A stretch of 6,196 nt of DNA, taken from the NCBI GenBank assembly GCA_937902735.1, contig CALELS010000033.1, positions 1 to 6,196 of the forward strand, in the 5' to 3' direction. Below the pieces are notes generated by a model, which saw nothing but the letters and a program-made list of their open reading frames with translations, searched no databases and was not told the origin of the DNA. Numbering within the stretch: position 1 is the first letter of the stretch; the number at the start of each line of letters is the position of its first letter. Shown piece by piece: positions 1 through 6,149 of the stretch. The stretch is from an uncultured Caryophanales bacterium (GTDB taxonomy: Bacteria > Bacillota_I > Bacilli_A > RFN20 > CAG-826). Position numbers and translations under genes: made by a program.

Positions 1-319
1 AAGGTGCGACTTTGTCATCGACATGTTCTGGGAGTAAAACTCCATCAGCTGTGACGGTGATTGTTCTGCCTTCTTTTAAGGCCTTACCACGAGCTTCTAA
101 ATCAGCTTGGGTTTCTTTGTTGTTTGTTTCGATGACGTTAGCAGGATTGAATTTGTCTCTCATAGCGAGTTTCTTTTCAATTGCTTTGCGTTCATTTGTG
201 AGTTCATCTACTTCTTTGTCTAAAGCAGAGAGTTTCTCAACATCGGTTTCGGAATCGATAAGTCCGCGGATTTCATCTAAACGGGCTTTGATTTCCTTGA
301 GTCTAAGTTCTAGATTCAT
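1..319 (-). CDS. HK97-family major capsid protein, N-terminal part (runs off window)
   Basis: This is the main shell protein of the phage head. Only 106 codons are present, from an ATG at 319 to the window edge, with no stop. A strong ribosome binding site (TAGGAGG, 330-336) lies 10 bases upstream and overlaps the stop codon of the protease gene, so the two are probably coupled. Residues 1 to about 55 are highly charged and heptad-like (MNLELRLKEIKARLDEI at the start), as expected for the coiled-coil delta domain that scaffolds HK97-type capsids. Residues 75-100 contain EARGKALKEGRTITV followed by LLPEH, which resembles the start of the mature capsid region in many HK97-fold phage proteins. 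Its place directly after portal and protease is the canonical order. The family call rests on the N-terminus and context only, since most of the fold is outside the window. Confidence 0.85.
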   Translation of the reverse strand, partial: MNLELRLKEIKARLDEIRGLIDSETDVEKLSALDKEVDELTNERKAIEKKLAMRDKFNPANVIETNNKETQADLEARGKALKEGRTITVTADGVLLPEHVDDKVAP

Positions 320-329
320 AAATGAATTT

Positions 330-336
330 CCTCCTA
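330..336 (-). promoter_or_regulatory. Capsid ribosome binding site on the protease stop
   Basis: On the minus strand the sequence TAGGAGG lies 10 bases before the capsid ATG at 319. Its first three bases are the TAG stop of the protease gene. A ribosome finishing the protease therefore ends on the capsid Shine-Dalgarno sequence, which fits the high capsid expression these phages need. Confidence 0.8.
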
Positions 337-942
337 AAATTTGGTTTTAATGGATAGTCTTTTGACTAACACTGTTCTTCGTTCAAGAGTCTCTTCATTT
401 TCCAATGACTTTAGTTCTGCATCCGCAATCTCTAAAGAGCGAGCACTTGCTTGGATAGAAGTTTGGTCGTAGGCCGGCAAGTCCACGACGCTGACGTCGA
501 AGAGCCTATCAATTGACGTGATAGTTCTTTTTGGTAGTTTTCCGCTTTTATCCCAGCTTTGACTTTTAACAGTAAAAGCAAATGACATCTTGTCTAATAG
601 ACCAGCTTCGATGGATTTGAAGATATCCCTGTTGCTGGTTGTATCAATCAACTCTGCATGGATCTTTAGACCATGTTCATCAACTGATAAAGAAAGAGAA
701 CCATTTCTGGTCCTCGCTAAGATAAGGTGTGTATCCGTGTGATTATATTTGAACGGAACATCCTTCATGTTTGTTTCTTTTAATGCGTTGGCATCGATGA
801 CTTCTATGAAGCCATGCTCTTCAGTGCCTATGAGGGTTTCCTCATTGAACACGATGGCATAGCCTTCCACTATCATCTTGCCTGTGTTTTCCTCATCGTT
901 TCTAGATTCGATAGATGAGAATCTTGTTTCTTTATCATTCAT
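334..942 (-). CDS. Prohead maturation protease (HK97 type, peptidase S78/U35 family)
   Basis: This protease sits inside the immature head, removes the capsid delta domain and then degrades itself. From the ATG at 942 the protein is 202 residues, normal for the family. Visible signatures are the N-terminal EGYAIVFNE (about 26-34), the FIEVIDANAL stretch (45-54), YNHTD with the likely catalytic His68, the GLKIHAEL strand (91-98), DKMSFAF with the likely catalytic Ser120, and LFDVSVVDLPAYDQTS (147-162), the hallmark that precedes the family's conserved proline. The acid of the triad may be Asp149, but that is tentative. A GTG at 948 would add two residues, but the AGGAGG-rich site at 952-959 is well spaced for the ATG (9 bases from its end) and cramped for the GTG. 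The gene overlaps the end of the portal by 8 bases. The charged C-terminal tail after about residue 165 may tether it in the prohead. Confidence 0.93.
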   Translation of the reverse strand: MNDKETRFSSIESRNDEENTGKMIVEGYAIVFNEETLIGTEEHGFIEVIDANALKETNMKDVPFKYNHTDTHLILARTRNGSLSLSVDEHGLKIHAELIDTTSNRDIFKSIEAGLLDKMSFAFTVKSQSWDKSGKLPKRTITSIDRLFDVSVVDLPAYDQTSIQASARSLEIADAELKSLENEETLERRTVLVKRLSIKTKF

Positions 943-2185
943 CTTCACTAACCTCCTCCTTTGATTTAGGTTTTTTAAAGAATTTATCTAACTGATATTC
1001 TGTTGCTTTATCAGCATCAACATAGTTGAGAGACTGTAATCTCTTATGTCCGCCTTCGATTGGCTCGAAGCCAAGAAGGGCTCTTGATTCATTTAATGAT
1101 AGGATTCCTAATCCCATGAGCTTTTCTATCGCCTGGACCTTAGTGTTCCAACTTGCGTATTGGAGCCTTTCGGAATAGAAGATTATTTGTTCTCCTTTTT
1201 CCAATTGCCCTCTTGTTAATAAGGCCTTAGAAAACGCCTCACTCATAGCGATTGCGATTCCTTCTATAACGGATTCATAGAAAGCGTTATATTGGTTTTC
1301 ATCGTATTTGTTATCGAATATCGGTTCTGACACTCCAAAATAAGAGATGATTTTCTTTTGCAAAAAAGTGAGTGTAGTCGAATCGATAAGTTTAGGATCC
1401 ACATTAAGAGGAACATATTCGCTTTTTAAATCGACTGGGACAATGGCACTGCCACCATCTTTGGTCGCTTGATTTAGTGCCTCATCGAATTCCTTCTTCT
1501 GGGCTGTCTTATCCTTATCGTTAAGAATGCCATTAATCTTAAGAAGGCCTTTGATTTGGAAGCTGCTTCTAACAGCGTTATCGACTCCTTGCAAAACCGA
1601 ATCGTTGATTTTGATTGTCTGAAGCAATGCAGAATGGTCGCTTATCGCTCCACTTCCTCCGAAGATGTCATTAGTTCCAAAGAATCTCCTCAAATGGATG
1701 ATTGATTCATATGGAAGTGTGAATCCTTTTGAATTGGAGAAATAAAAACGGAGAAACAACGCTCCGCTTTCATCTTTCAACGCTTCTACATTTGTAGGCT
1801 TGATTGGCCATAGAGCTTTAAGCTCATATGTGTCGTAGTCGTATTCAGGGTAAATAAACGCATTGTTATTCAAGTAAAGCAGCGTAACGATCCTATAGAT
1901 AAAATCAAATGGGGTCATCAAATTATTTGGTTGATGCTTTAGCAAATATGCTAGGTTTCCCTTTTTCTCTTGAACCGTCTCGTTATCTTCTTGTTTAACG
2001 TATCTAGGTTTTAGTTTTGCTGAATGAGTGGCAATCCTATCGATGCAAATCTTAACGACATCGCTTGCGTTGATGTTGTCACCGAAGTCAGAGAAGATAT
2101 TTAAGGTCGAACGATAGAATCCAGTCTCATAAGTGATAGGTTCCACTACTTTTTTCTTTCGCTTGAATATATGGAATAATCCCAT
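935..2185 (-). CDS. Phage portal protein (HK97 family)
   Basis: The portal forms the ring at one capsid vertex through which DNA enters and leaves and to which terminase docks. The 416-residue length is typical of HK97-type portals. The N-terminus is short and basic (FKRKKK, 7-12). Family-like stretches include LLKHQPNNLMTPFDF (81-95), a motif in which most portals have a peptide close to 'P N ... T ... F', YLNNNAFIYPEY (104-115), PYESIIHLR (158-166), SYFGVSEPIF (281-290) and GILSLNESRALLGFEPIEGG (360-379), close to the usual 'G ... NE.R ... P ... GG' near the C-terminus. The tail is lysine- and glutamate-rich. The ATG at 2185 has AGGAGG five bases upstream (2191-2196), which overlaps the TAG stop of the large terminase, so the two genes are probably translationally coupled. 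Its place between terminase and protease is canonical. Confidence 0.95.
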   Translation of the reverse strand: MGLFHIFKRKKKVVEPITYETGFYRSTLNIFSDFGDNINASDVVKICIDRIATHSAKLKPRYVKQEDNETVQEKKGNLAYLLKHQPNNLMTPFDFIYRIVTLLYLNNNAFIYPEYDYDTYELKALWPIKPTNVEALKDESGALFLRFYFSNSKGFTLPYESIIHLRRFFGTNDIFGGSGAISDHSALLQTIKINDSVLQGVDNAVRSSFQIKGLLKINGILNDKDKTAQKKEFDEALNQATKDGGSAIVPVDLKSEYVPLNVDPKLIDSTTLTFLQKKIISYFGVSEPIFDNKYDENQYNAFYESVIEGIAIAMSEAFSKALLTRGQLEKGEQIIFYSERLQYASWNTKVQAIEKLMGLGILSLNESRALLGFEPIEGGHKRLQSLNYVDADKATEYQLDKFFKKPKSKEEVSEDE

Positions 2186-2194
2186 AGAGGCCTC

Positions 2195-3835
2195 CTAACT
2201 TATTAGATTTTCATAATCGGTTTTATATCTTGTAAGGACAGCGTAGGCGATGATTAGCGCCACGCATCCGTCGATTCTTTTTAATTTGCTATTTAATTTG
2301 CTCGGCTGAATATTCCCGTTAAGGTCAACCTTGGCTTGGGTGTTAGCAAAGCACCACTTGAGGACAGGGTTATTATCATAGATAACCAGCTTGTTCTTTA
2401 AGTCCCCTTCTAGCTGTTTCATCGGTTCTGAAAGCGTGTAGATTCCCTGACGGATTTTCTCCATCGTGAAACCTGCGTCTTCCATTTCCTTAACCCAATA
2501 TTGGGAGTTCCAAGGATCATAACCGATCCACATTGGACGAATGCCGTAGTTCCTTACCATAGAAACGAACCATTCAGTGACTTTAGAGAAGTCGTTTTGG
2601 TTGCCGTTAGTTAAGGTGATGAACCCTTTCTTCACCCAGATGTCATAAGGAATCTTGTCTTCCTCCACCCTTTTAAGAACTAGTTCGCTAGGCATGAAGA
2701 AATGCGGGATGACATATTTCTTGCCGTTTTTGATGACAAGCAATATTGCAGCGGTCAAGTCAGTGGTCGAAGATAAATCCACTCCACCGATGGCATAGCT
2801 ATCAGCGATATCATCAATCTTGAACTTAGTTTCATTATTGAGTTCATCGAATGTTAGCCATGAGCCGCTTTCGATTTGCTTGATGTTAAAGTCCTTGCAT
2901 AACATAGTCACTTTCGTTCCTAGGTCATTCTTGGCTTTGTTCATGATGTCATCGAAGTAAGACAGCGTCTTGATGCTTCCTAAAGAAGGATTGCTCTTCT
3001 GCCAGCTGGATGGATCATTGAAGATCTCCTCCATTGAATCTTGGGTATAGAGCCAAGGAAGGATCCTTTCATCTTTAATCTCGCCTTTAATCATCTTCCT
3101 GACATAGGCGAGCTTGTTATCTAAGAAGCCTCCGACAGTCGTACCTTCTGTGGTAATGATGAATATCAAAGGCTCTTTTTTGGTTGATTGAGATTGCTTA
3201 ATCGCGTCATAGACCTTTGAATCGGTCATCTCATGAACTTCATCAATGCAACCAACCTCGATGTTATAACCATCTTTGTTCCTAGATTGAGCAGACAGCT
3301 TCTTTATCTTGTTTTTGTTCTTTGGAGAATAGATATAGAAAATATTCTTCCTAGAACGCTTCTCATTTGAGAGTGCTTTAGATTGCTCCCTCATGTTATT
3401 GATCTCTTCAAACAAAATGGTTGCTTGGTCGTTAGTGTTAGAAGCGCATACGATATCGGTTCCACCATCGCTAAGGAAGAATTCCGACAAATCGATTCCG
3501 GCGATGAACGTCGTCTTACCGTTTTTACGAGCGATAAGTAGCAACGCCTCATTGAATCTTCTTAGTCCAGTGTCAGCCATCTTAAAGCCATAGGCACATT
3601 CTAGGAACGCTTTCTCCCATAGTTCTAAGATAAAAGGCTGGCCATTGAACGGAGATTTGGTGTGCTTGCAAAACTTCTCTATGAATTCGATCCTTATCTT
3701 TCCGGGCGTTTCATCGTAAATGTAACGCGGATTATTCAAATCGCTTTTTAAGGCGTTTAAGACACTTTTTAACTCTTGACCAGCAATTATGCGGCCTGAC
3801 TCAATTTCGTTGATATAGGATAGCAAGAAACTCAT
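2195..3835 (-). CDS. terL: Terminase large subunit (TerL; Terminase_1-like ATPase and nuclease)
   Basis: TerL is the packaging motor. Its N-terminal ATPase pumps DNA into the prohead and its C-terminal RNase H-like nuclease cuts the concatemer. The 546-residue protein has both parts. The ATPase shows a Walker A-like ARKNGKT (102-108), a Walker B ending in CIDEVHEM with Asp198-Glu199, and a coupling motif IITTEG (226-231). The nuclease shows GGVDLSSTTDLTAA, with metal-binding candidates Asp353 and Asp359, then IGYDPWN with Asp440, and RIDGCVALIIAYA with Asp522. All expected acids are present, so the enzyme looks intact. The ATG at 3835 shares ATGA with the stop of the 59-residue gene upstream. 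Only a weak GGAAGAAG lies about 10 bases before it, so initiation probably depends on coupling. The order terminase, portal, protease, capsid is standard. Confidence 0.97.
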   Translation of the reverse strand: MSFLLSYINEIESGRIIAGQELKSVLNALKSDLNNPRYIYDETPGKIRIEFIEKFCKHTKSPFNGQPFILELWEKAFLECAYGFKMADTGLRRFNEALLLIARKNGKTTFIAGIDLSEFFLSDGGTDIVCASNTNDQATILFEEINNMREQSKALSNEKRSRKNIFYIYSPKNKNKIKKLSAQSRNKDGYNIEVGCIDEVHEMTDSKVYDAIKQSQSTKKEPLIFIITTEGTTVGGFLDNKLAYVRKMIKGEIKDERILPWLYTQDSMEEIFNDPSSWQKSNPSLGSIKTLSYFDDIMNKAKNDLGTKVTMLCKDFNIKQIESGSWLTFDELNNETKFKIDDIADSYAIGGVDLSSTTDLTAAILLVIKNGKKYVIPHFFMPSELVLKRVEEDKIPYDIWVKKGFITLTNGNQNDFSKVTEWFVSMVRNYGIRPMWIGYDPWNSQYWVKEMEDAGFTMEKIRQGIYTLSEPMKQLEGDLKNKLVIYDNNPVLKWCFANTQAKVDLNGNIQPSKLNSKLKRIDGCVALIIAYAVLTRYKTDYENLIS

Positions 3836-4011
3836 TCTGCGCTATCTTCTTCCGCTTTGATAGGCACTGGAATCTCGTGATAATGGCTCTCCGAGTCCTT
3901 TTTGCCTAGGATGAGCTTCTTACCAAGTATCGAACCATCAGTGACGCTTTGGATGACATTACCATCTTTAGCGACCAGGATTCTTCTTCCATTTTCGATA
4001 ATGATCTCCAT
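3832..4011 (-). CDS. Small protein of unknown function (59 residues)
   Basis: I do not recognise this gene. It starts at an ATG with AGGGAGG (4021-4027) nine bases upstream and ends in a TGA that overlaps the large-terminase ATG (ATGA, 3832-3835). The protein begins MEIIIENGRRILVAKDGNVI, with short alternating hydrophobic strands and glycine turns typical of a small beta-rich fold. It continues through ILGKKLILGKK to SHYHEIPVPIK and ends in an acidic tail (AEEDSAE). It has no membrane segment, signal peptide or cysteine. Its ribosome binding site lies inside the last codons of the repeat-protein gene upstream, and the stop of that gene is one base away from its start, so the pair was probably acquired or retained as a unit. 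Possible roles are an accessory or chaperone for the receptor-binding-like protein, or a packaging accessory. Both are guesses. The clean start, binding site and coupling make it likely to be real. Confidence 0.78.
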   Translation of the reverse strand: MEIIIENGRRILVAKDGNVIQSVTDGSILGKKLILGKKDSESHYHEIPVPIKAEEDSAE

Positions 4012-4012
4012 G

Positions 4013-5491
4013 TTAATTTTCCTCCCTTACCAAACTGAAAGTTCTATTTGTACCCACGTTGTTAGCGGAATAAGTCTTAATCTTGATTGAAGAAACTTCT
4101 CCACTACTAAGTGTGATGATTCCAGTTTCGTTGATTCTTTCGCCAACTGGAGCAGGTCTATATCCACCCCATCTATCTTCAACATAATCACCTGTTAGGG
4201 TAATCTTGAAAGTTGTATCGGTTAAGTATTCGTAAGTAATGTTGACTGCAGCATCTAAAGAATCAGAAGAAATGCATCCGATTCCTTGACCGAAATCGAT
4301 ATCAATTGAGGTTGTACTATTTTCATAATGGAATGATTTCCCCATTAATGGATCAACTCCACCGACAACGCCAATAGTCCAGTTCTTATCGGTTGCAATA
4401 TCTATGTCGTCTTCTTCGAGTCTATCGATGACTACTTGATGCAAAGATAAAACTTTTGAGGCCGCTCCAGATAAGTCCTTTAGGTTTCTAAACATCTGAA
4501 TGACTGATTCTCTAGTTAAAGAGGTACAGTTACCAAAGTTAGCGTTCACATTGAAGTTACTTTGCAATGTAATCTTTGTAAGCAAAGGACAATCTTGAAT
4601 CGCTTCTAAAGGAATAGCGACATTGATTGTGTTAGGGAACCAGATTTCATTTAACATAGGACAGCCTTTGACGACTGCAGTTCCACCAGTGAATGATGTT
4701 AATCTATCTGGTAAATATAGCTTCTTTAGATTTGGAATGTTCCAGAATGCATAAGAAGTTAATTGTCTTAAATTTGAATTAGCTCCAAAGGTGACAATCT
4801 CACATCCACAGGCACTTAAGTTATATTGTCCCCAGCTTGATAAAGAAGATGGGAAATCAATATCCCCTAAATTAGGAATCCTATAAATAGCATAGTTTTC
4901 TAAAGTAGCAAGTTGACTACCAGGTTCGAATTCAATCTTAGTGCAACCGCTTTGATAAAAAGCATGTGCCTTAATGGTTGTAACCGTATAAGGGATTGTG
5001 ACCGTGAATTCATTAGTGGCTTCCGCTAAGAAGTTAGTTGTGATATAAGTCACTCCTTCTGGGATTTCAAAGTGGTCGAATCTTCCTTCCACTAGTTGGG
5101 AAAGCATAGTGAATTCCTCTGAAGGATGGATGATTCCCAAATTGCCTCGTAGGACTGTTGCCACCACTGGTTCAGAAGCATAGATGTAATTCGCGGTGAT
5201 TGTTGAATCACTATTGGCGACTTCATCGCAAGCGATAAAAGACATCTCCCAAGCACCCTCATAAGCTGTGATTGCTTTAGGGATTTCAAATACGTTGTTA
5301 TTAACTCGATAAAGATAAGTCGCTTTTTTATGAGTGAACTTGAGGTAATGATAGGTACTATCGATTGATTCATCGACCTCAAACAAGAGTTTTACTCTTT
5401 TAGATTCGCGATACACGGATATCTCAAATGGATCCACATCCAAATCAAGTTTGCCGTTTGCGTTAACAAAGATATTTATTTCGTAAGCCAT
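4013..5491 (-). CDS. BspA-type leucine-rich-repeat protein with baseplate/receptor-binding-like N-terminus
   Basis: The protein is 492 residues and looks like a three-part surface or virion protein. Residues 1 to about 118 (AYEINIFVNANGKLDLD at the start, then EISVYRESKRVKLLFEVD and IPKAITAYEGAWEMSF) resemble N-terminal attachment domains of baseplate or receptor-binding proteins in Gram-positive phages. Residues about 140-345 hold BspA/LRR_5-type repeats, each a short beta strand plus asparagine, proline and Cys-Pro-Leu turns (for example FPSSLSSWGQYNLSACGCEI, WNIPNLKKLYLP, VKGCPMLNEIWFP, IQDCPLLTKITL). The repeats end in DIDIATDKNWTI (362-373), a cap common in such proteins. Residues about 380-492 look beta-rich. 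There is no signal peptide or transmembrane segment, which fits a virion protein better than a secreted one. ATGs occur at 5494 and 5491. The GGAGG at 5498-5502 is better spaced for 5491 (6 bases against 3). Its place between two terminase genes is unusual. The repeat class is fairly sure; the baseplate role is inferred. Confidence 0.85.
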   Translation of the reverse strand: MAYEINIFVNANGKLDLDVDPFEISVYRESKRVKLLFEVDESIDSTYHYLKFTHKKATYLYRVNNNVFEIPKAITAYEGAWEMSFIACDEVANSDSTITANYIYASEPVVATVLRGNLGIIHPSEEFTMLSQLVEGRFDHFEIPEGVTYITTNFLAEATNEFTVTIPYTVTTIKAHAFYQSGCTKIEFEPGSQLATLENYAIYRIPNLGDIDFPSSLSSWGQYNLSACGCEIVTFGANSNLRQLTSYAFWNIPNLKKLYLPDRLTSFTGGTAVVKGCPMLNEIWFPNTINVAIPLEAIQDCPLLTKITLQSNFNVNANFGNCTSLTRESVIQMFRNLKDLSGAASKVLSLHQVVIDRLEEDDIDIATDKNWTIGVVGGVDPLMGKSFHYENSTTSIDIDFGQGIGCISSDSLDAAVNITYEYLTDTTFKITLTGDYVEDRWGGYRPAPVGERINETGIITLSSGEVSSIKIKTYSANNVGTNRTFSLVREEN

Positions 5492-5829
5492 CATTTGCCT
5501 CCTTTGATTGATTTCATGAATTCATCGAACTCATCATCTTCATCTATTTTGTTTTTACCAGCGATTACGTTTATGGTCTTGATGACTTGCTGGTAGGCTT
5601 GAAGCGAAGTTAGGTATGTTTTGAATCTTTGGGAGATCCTCACGTTCCCTTTAGATGACTTCTGGGTGACACCACCCTTTTTCATCTTCTCTTCAAGAAT
5701 GTCCATCTTGACCTTAAGAAAAGCCGCTTTGTGAAGCAGCTCATCCAATAATTGCTTTTTTGTTTCGTCGACGTCTTTCACTAATAACAGGAGTCGCTGA
5801 TATTCGGCGTCGACTGACTTTTGGTTCAT
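5491..5829 (-). CDS. terS: Terminase small subunit-like protein (P27-family-like)
   Basis: Small terminases bind the packaging site on phage DNA and hand it to the large subunit. This 112-residue protein is mostly helical and charged. Residues 27-53 form a helix ending in KKGG, residues 65-91 form a second helix (ISQRFKTYLTSLQAYQQVIK and on), and the C-terminus is acidic (DEDDEFDEFMKS, 96-107). This plan, a long helix, a short glycine/polar linker, a second helix and a D/E-F-x-x-F-like tail, resembles P27-type small terminases of Gram-positive phages, whose tail contacts the motor. The ATG at 5829 has an excellent AGGAGGT (5836-5842) six bases upstream. It follows an HNH gene and a structured gap and starts the tight operon, which is the usual place for TerS. 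There is no strict motif, so the name rests on architecture and context; a generic small phage protein is the alternative. Confidence 0.72.
   Translation of the reverse strand: MNQKSVDAEYQRLLLLVKDVDETKKQLLDELLHKAAFLKVKMDILEEKMKKGGVTQKSSKGNVRISQRFKTYLTSLQAYQQVIKTINVIAGKNKIDEDDEFDEFMKSIKGGK
5498..5505 (-). promoter_or_regulatory. Ribosome binding site that decides the repeat-protein start
   Basis: AAAGGAGG on the minus strand lies within the last codons of the terminase small-subunit gene. Two in-frame ATGs follow as ATGATG. The first (5494) is only 3 bases away, the second (5491) is 6 bases away. The second is the likelier start, though both allow translational coupling because the upstream TGA (5491-5493) overlaps them. 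Confidence 0.6.
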
Positions 5830-5859
5830 CAGCTTACCTCCTATAAAAGTTTTTTGGCT

Positions 5860-5873
5860 CCAGAAAAATCTGG
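5860..5873. repeat. Short inverted repeat CCAGA-AAAA-TCTGG
   Basis: A perfect 5-bp stem with a 4-base A/T loop, followed on the plus strand by five T residues (5874-5878). In the plus direction it looks like a weak intrinsic terminator, but no plus-strand gene is seen. In the direction of the operon it has no T tract after it. It may be part of the packaging region. Confidence 0.4.
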
Positions 5874-5932
5874 TTTTTGAAAATTTTGGCCTCCCGTATT
5901 TCTGAGGTGGGCGCTACGGTACTGTCGGAAAA

Positions 5933-5945
5933 GAGACAAAGTCTC
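5933..5945. repeat. Short inverted repeat GAGAC-AAA-GTCTC
   Basis: A perfect 5-bp stem with a 3-base loop. On the minus strand it is followed by TTTT, so it could weakly terminate HNH transcription. Because it sits next to the CCCCGGGG palindrome (5947-5954), a role as a terminase or nuclease recognition element is equally possible. It lies 18 bases after the HNH stop codon. Confidence 0.45.
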
Positions 5946-5962
5946 ACCCCGGGGGCCATTCA

Positions 5963-6149
5963 TTATTTTTTTATTACGTCTCCATCCTTATCGAATTTAT
6001 AAGTAGTATGCTTGCCCACTCGATGATGGACTTCGTTATGACAGTGGTCGCAAAGGAGCACTAGGTTATCGGGATTGGTAGCAACAGCTGGATCATCAAC
6101 GTTCCTAATGTTTAAATGAATCTTGTGATGCACTTGCGTTCCTAATCGA
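5963..6149 (-). CDS. HNH endonuclease, C-terminal part (5' end missing)
   Basis: HNH nucleases next to terminase nick or cut DNA and are needed for packaging or cos cleavage in several Gram-positive phages. About 61 genuine residues remain. They contain VHHKIHL (the first histidine pair of the HNH motif), DDPAVATNPDNLVLLC with the central Asn in DNL, and CDHCHNEVHHR with a zinc-binding CxxC and the final histidine. The tail YKFDKDGDVIKK matches the usual ending of small phage HNH proteins. The catalytic module is therefore intact, but the N-terminal zinc pair and start lie beyond the contig. Reading on through 6150-6187 gives a TTG start and twelve more residues, but those bases are sequencing adapter, so that start is rejected. 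The stop is TAA at 5963-5965. Confidence 0.9.

Larger units (their letters stand above)
5830..5962 (-). other. Non-coding gap between HNH and TerS: candidate cos/packaging region
   Basis: This is the only gene-free stretch of note (133 bases). On the minus strand it begins with a C/G run containing CCCCGGGG, then a GAGAC-TTT-GTCTC hairpin, the segment GACAGTACCGTAGCGCCCACCTC (written here as its first 20 bases GACAGTACCGTAGCGCCCAC plus CTC), an A/T-rich part with CCAGA-TTTT-TCTGG, and finally the TerS ribosome binding site. Cos-type Gram-positive phages often carry the cohesive-end site beside the HNH and small-terminase genes, so the location and the sudden GC-rich block fit. The cut position cannot be read from sequence alone. 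I see no convincing promoter here. The downstream operon must be transcribed either through this gap or from a promoter I do not recognise. Confidence 0.5.

Noticed and set aside
12..350. Plus-strand open frame of 112 codons
   Set aside because: It is serine-rich, matches no family I know and lies antisense to the capsid gene, which has a strong binding site and a clear family signature.
942..948. GTG at 948 as start of the prohead protease
   Set aside because: It lies only 3 bases from the end of the AGGAGGAGG site, while the ATG at 942 is about 9 bases away and gives a normal-length protein.
3393..3593. Plus-strand open frame of 66 codons
   Set aside because: It is antisense to the conserved ATPase region of TerL and shows no protein family signature.
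3902..4090. Plus-strand open frame of 62 codons
   Set aside because: It is antisense to the 59-residue gene and the end of the repeat-protein gene, both of which have proper starts and coupled binding sites.
5092..5382. Minus-strand open frame of 96 codons inside the repeat-protein gene
   Set aside because: It is an out-of-frame shadow of the N-terminal domain, with composition unlike a real protein and no need for an internal gene.
5860..5878. Intrinsic terminator on the plus strand
   Set aside because: The stem is only 5 bp with modest GC content, and there is no plus-strand gene for it to terminate. It is kept only as an inverted repeat.
5830..5962. Promoter for the terminase operon
   Set aside because: I found no pair of -35 and -10 boxes with acceptable spacing on the minus strand. 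The A/T-rich parts alone are not enough.
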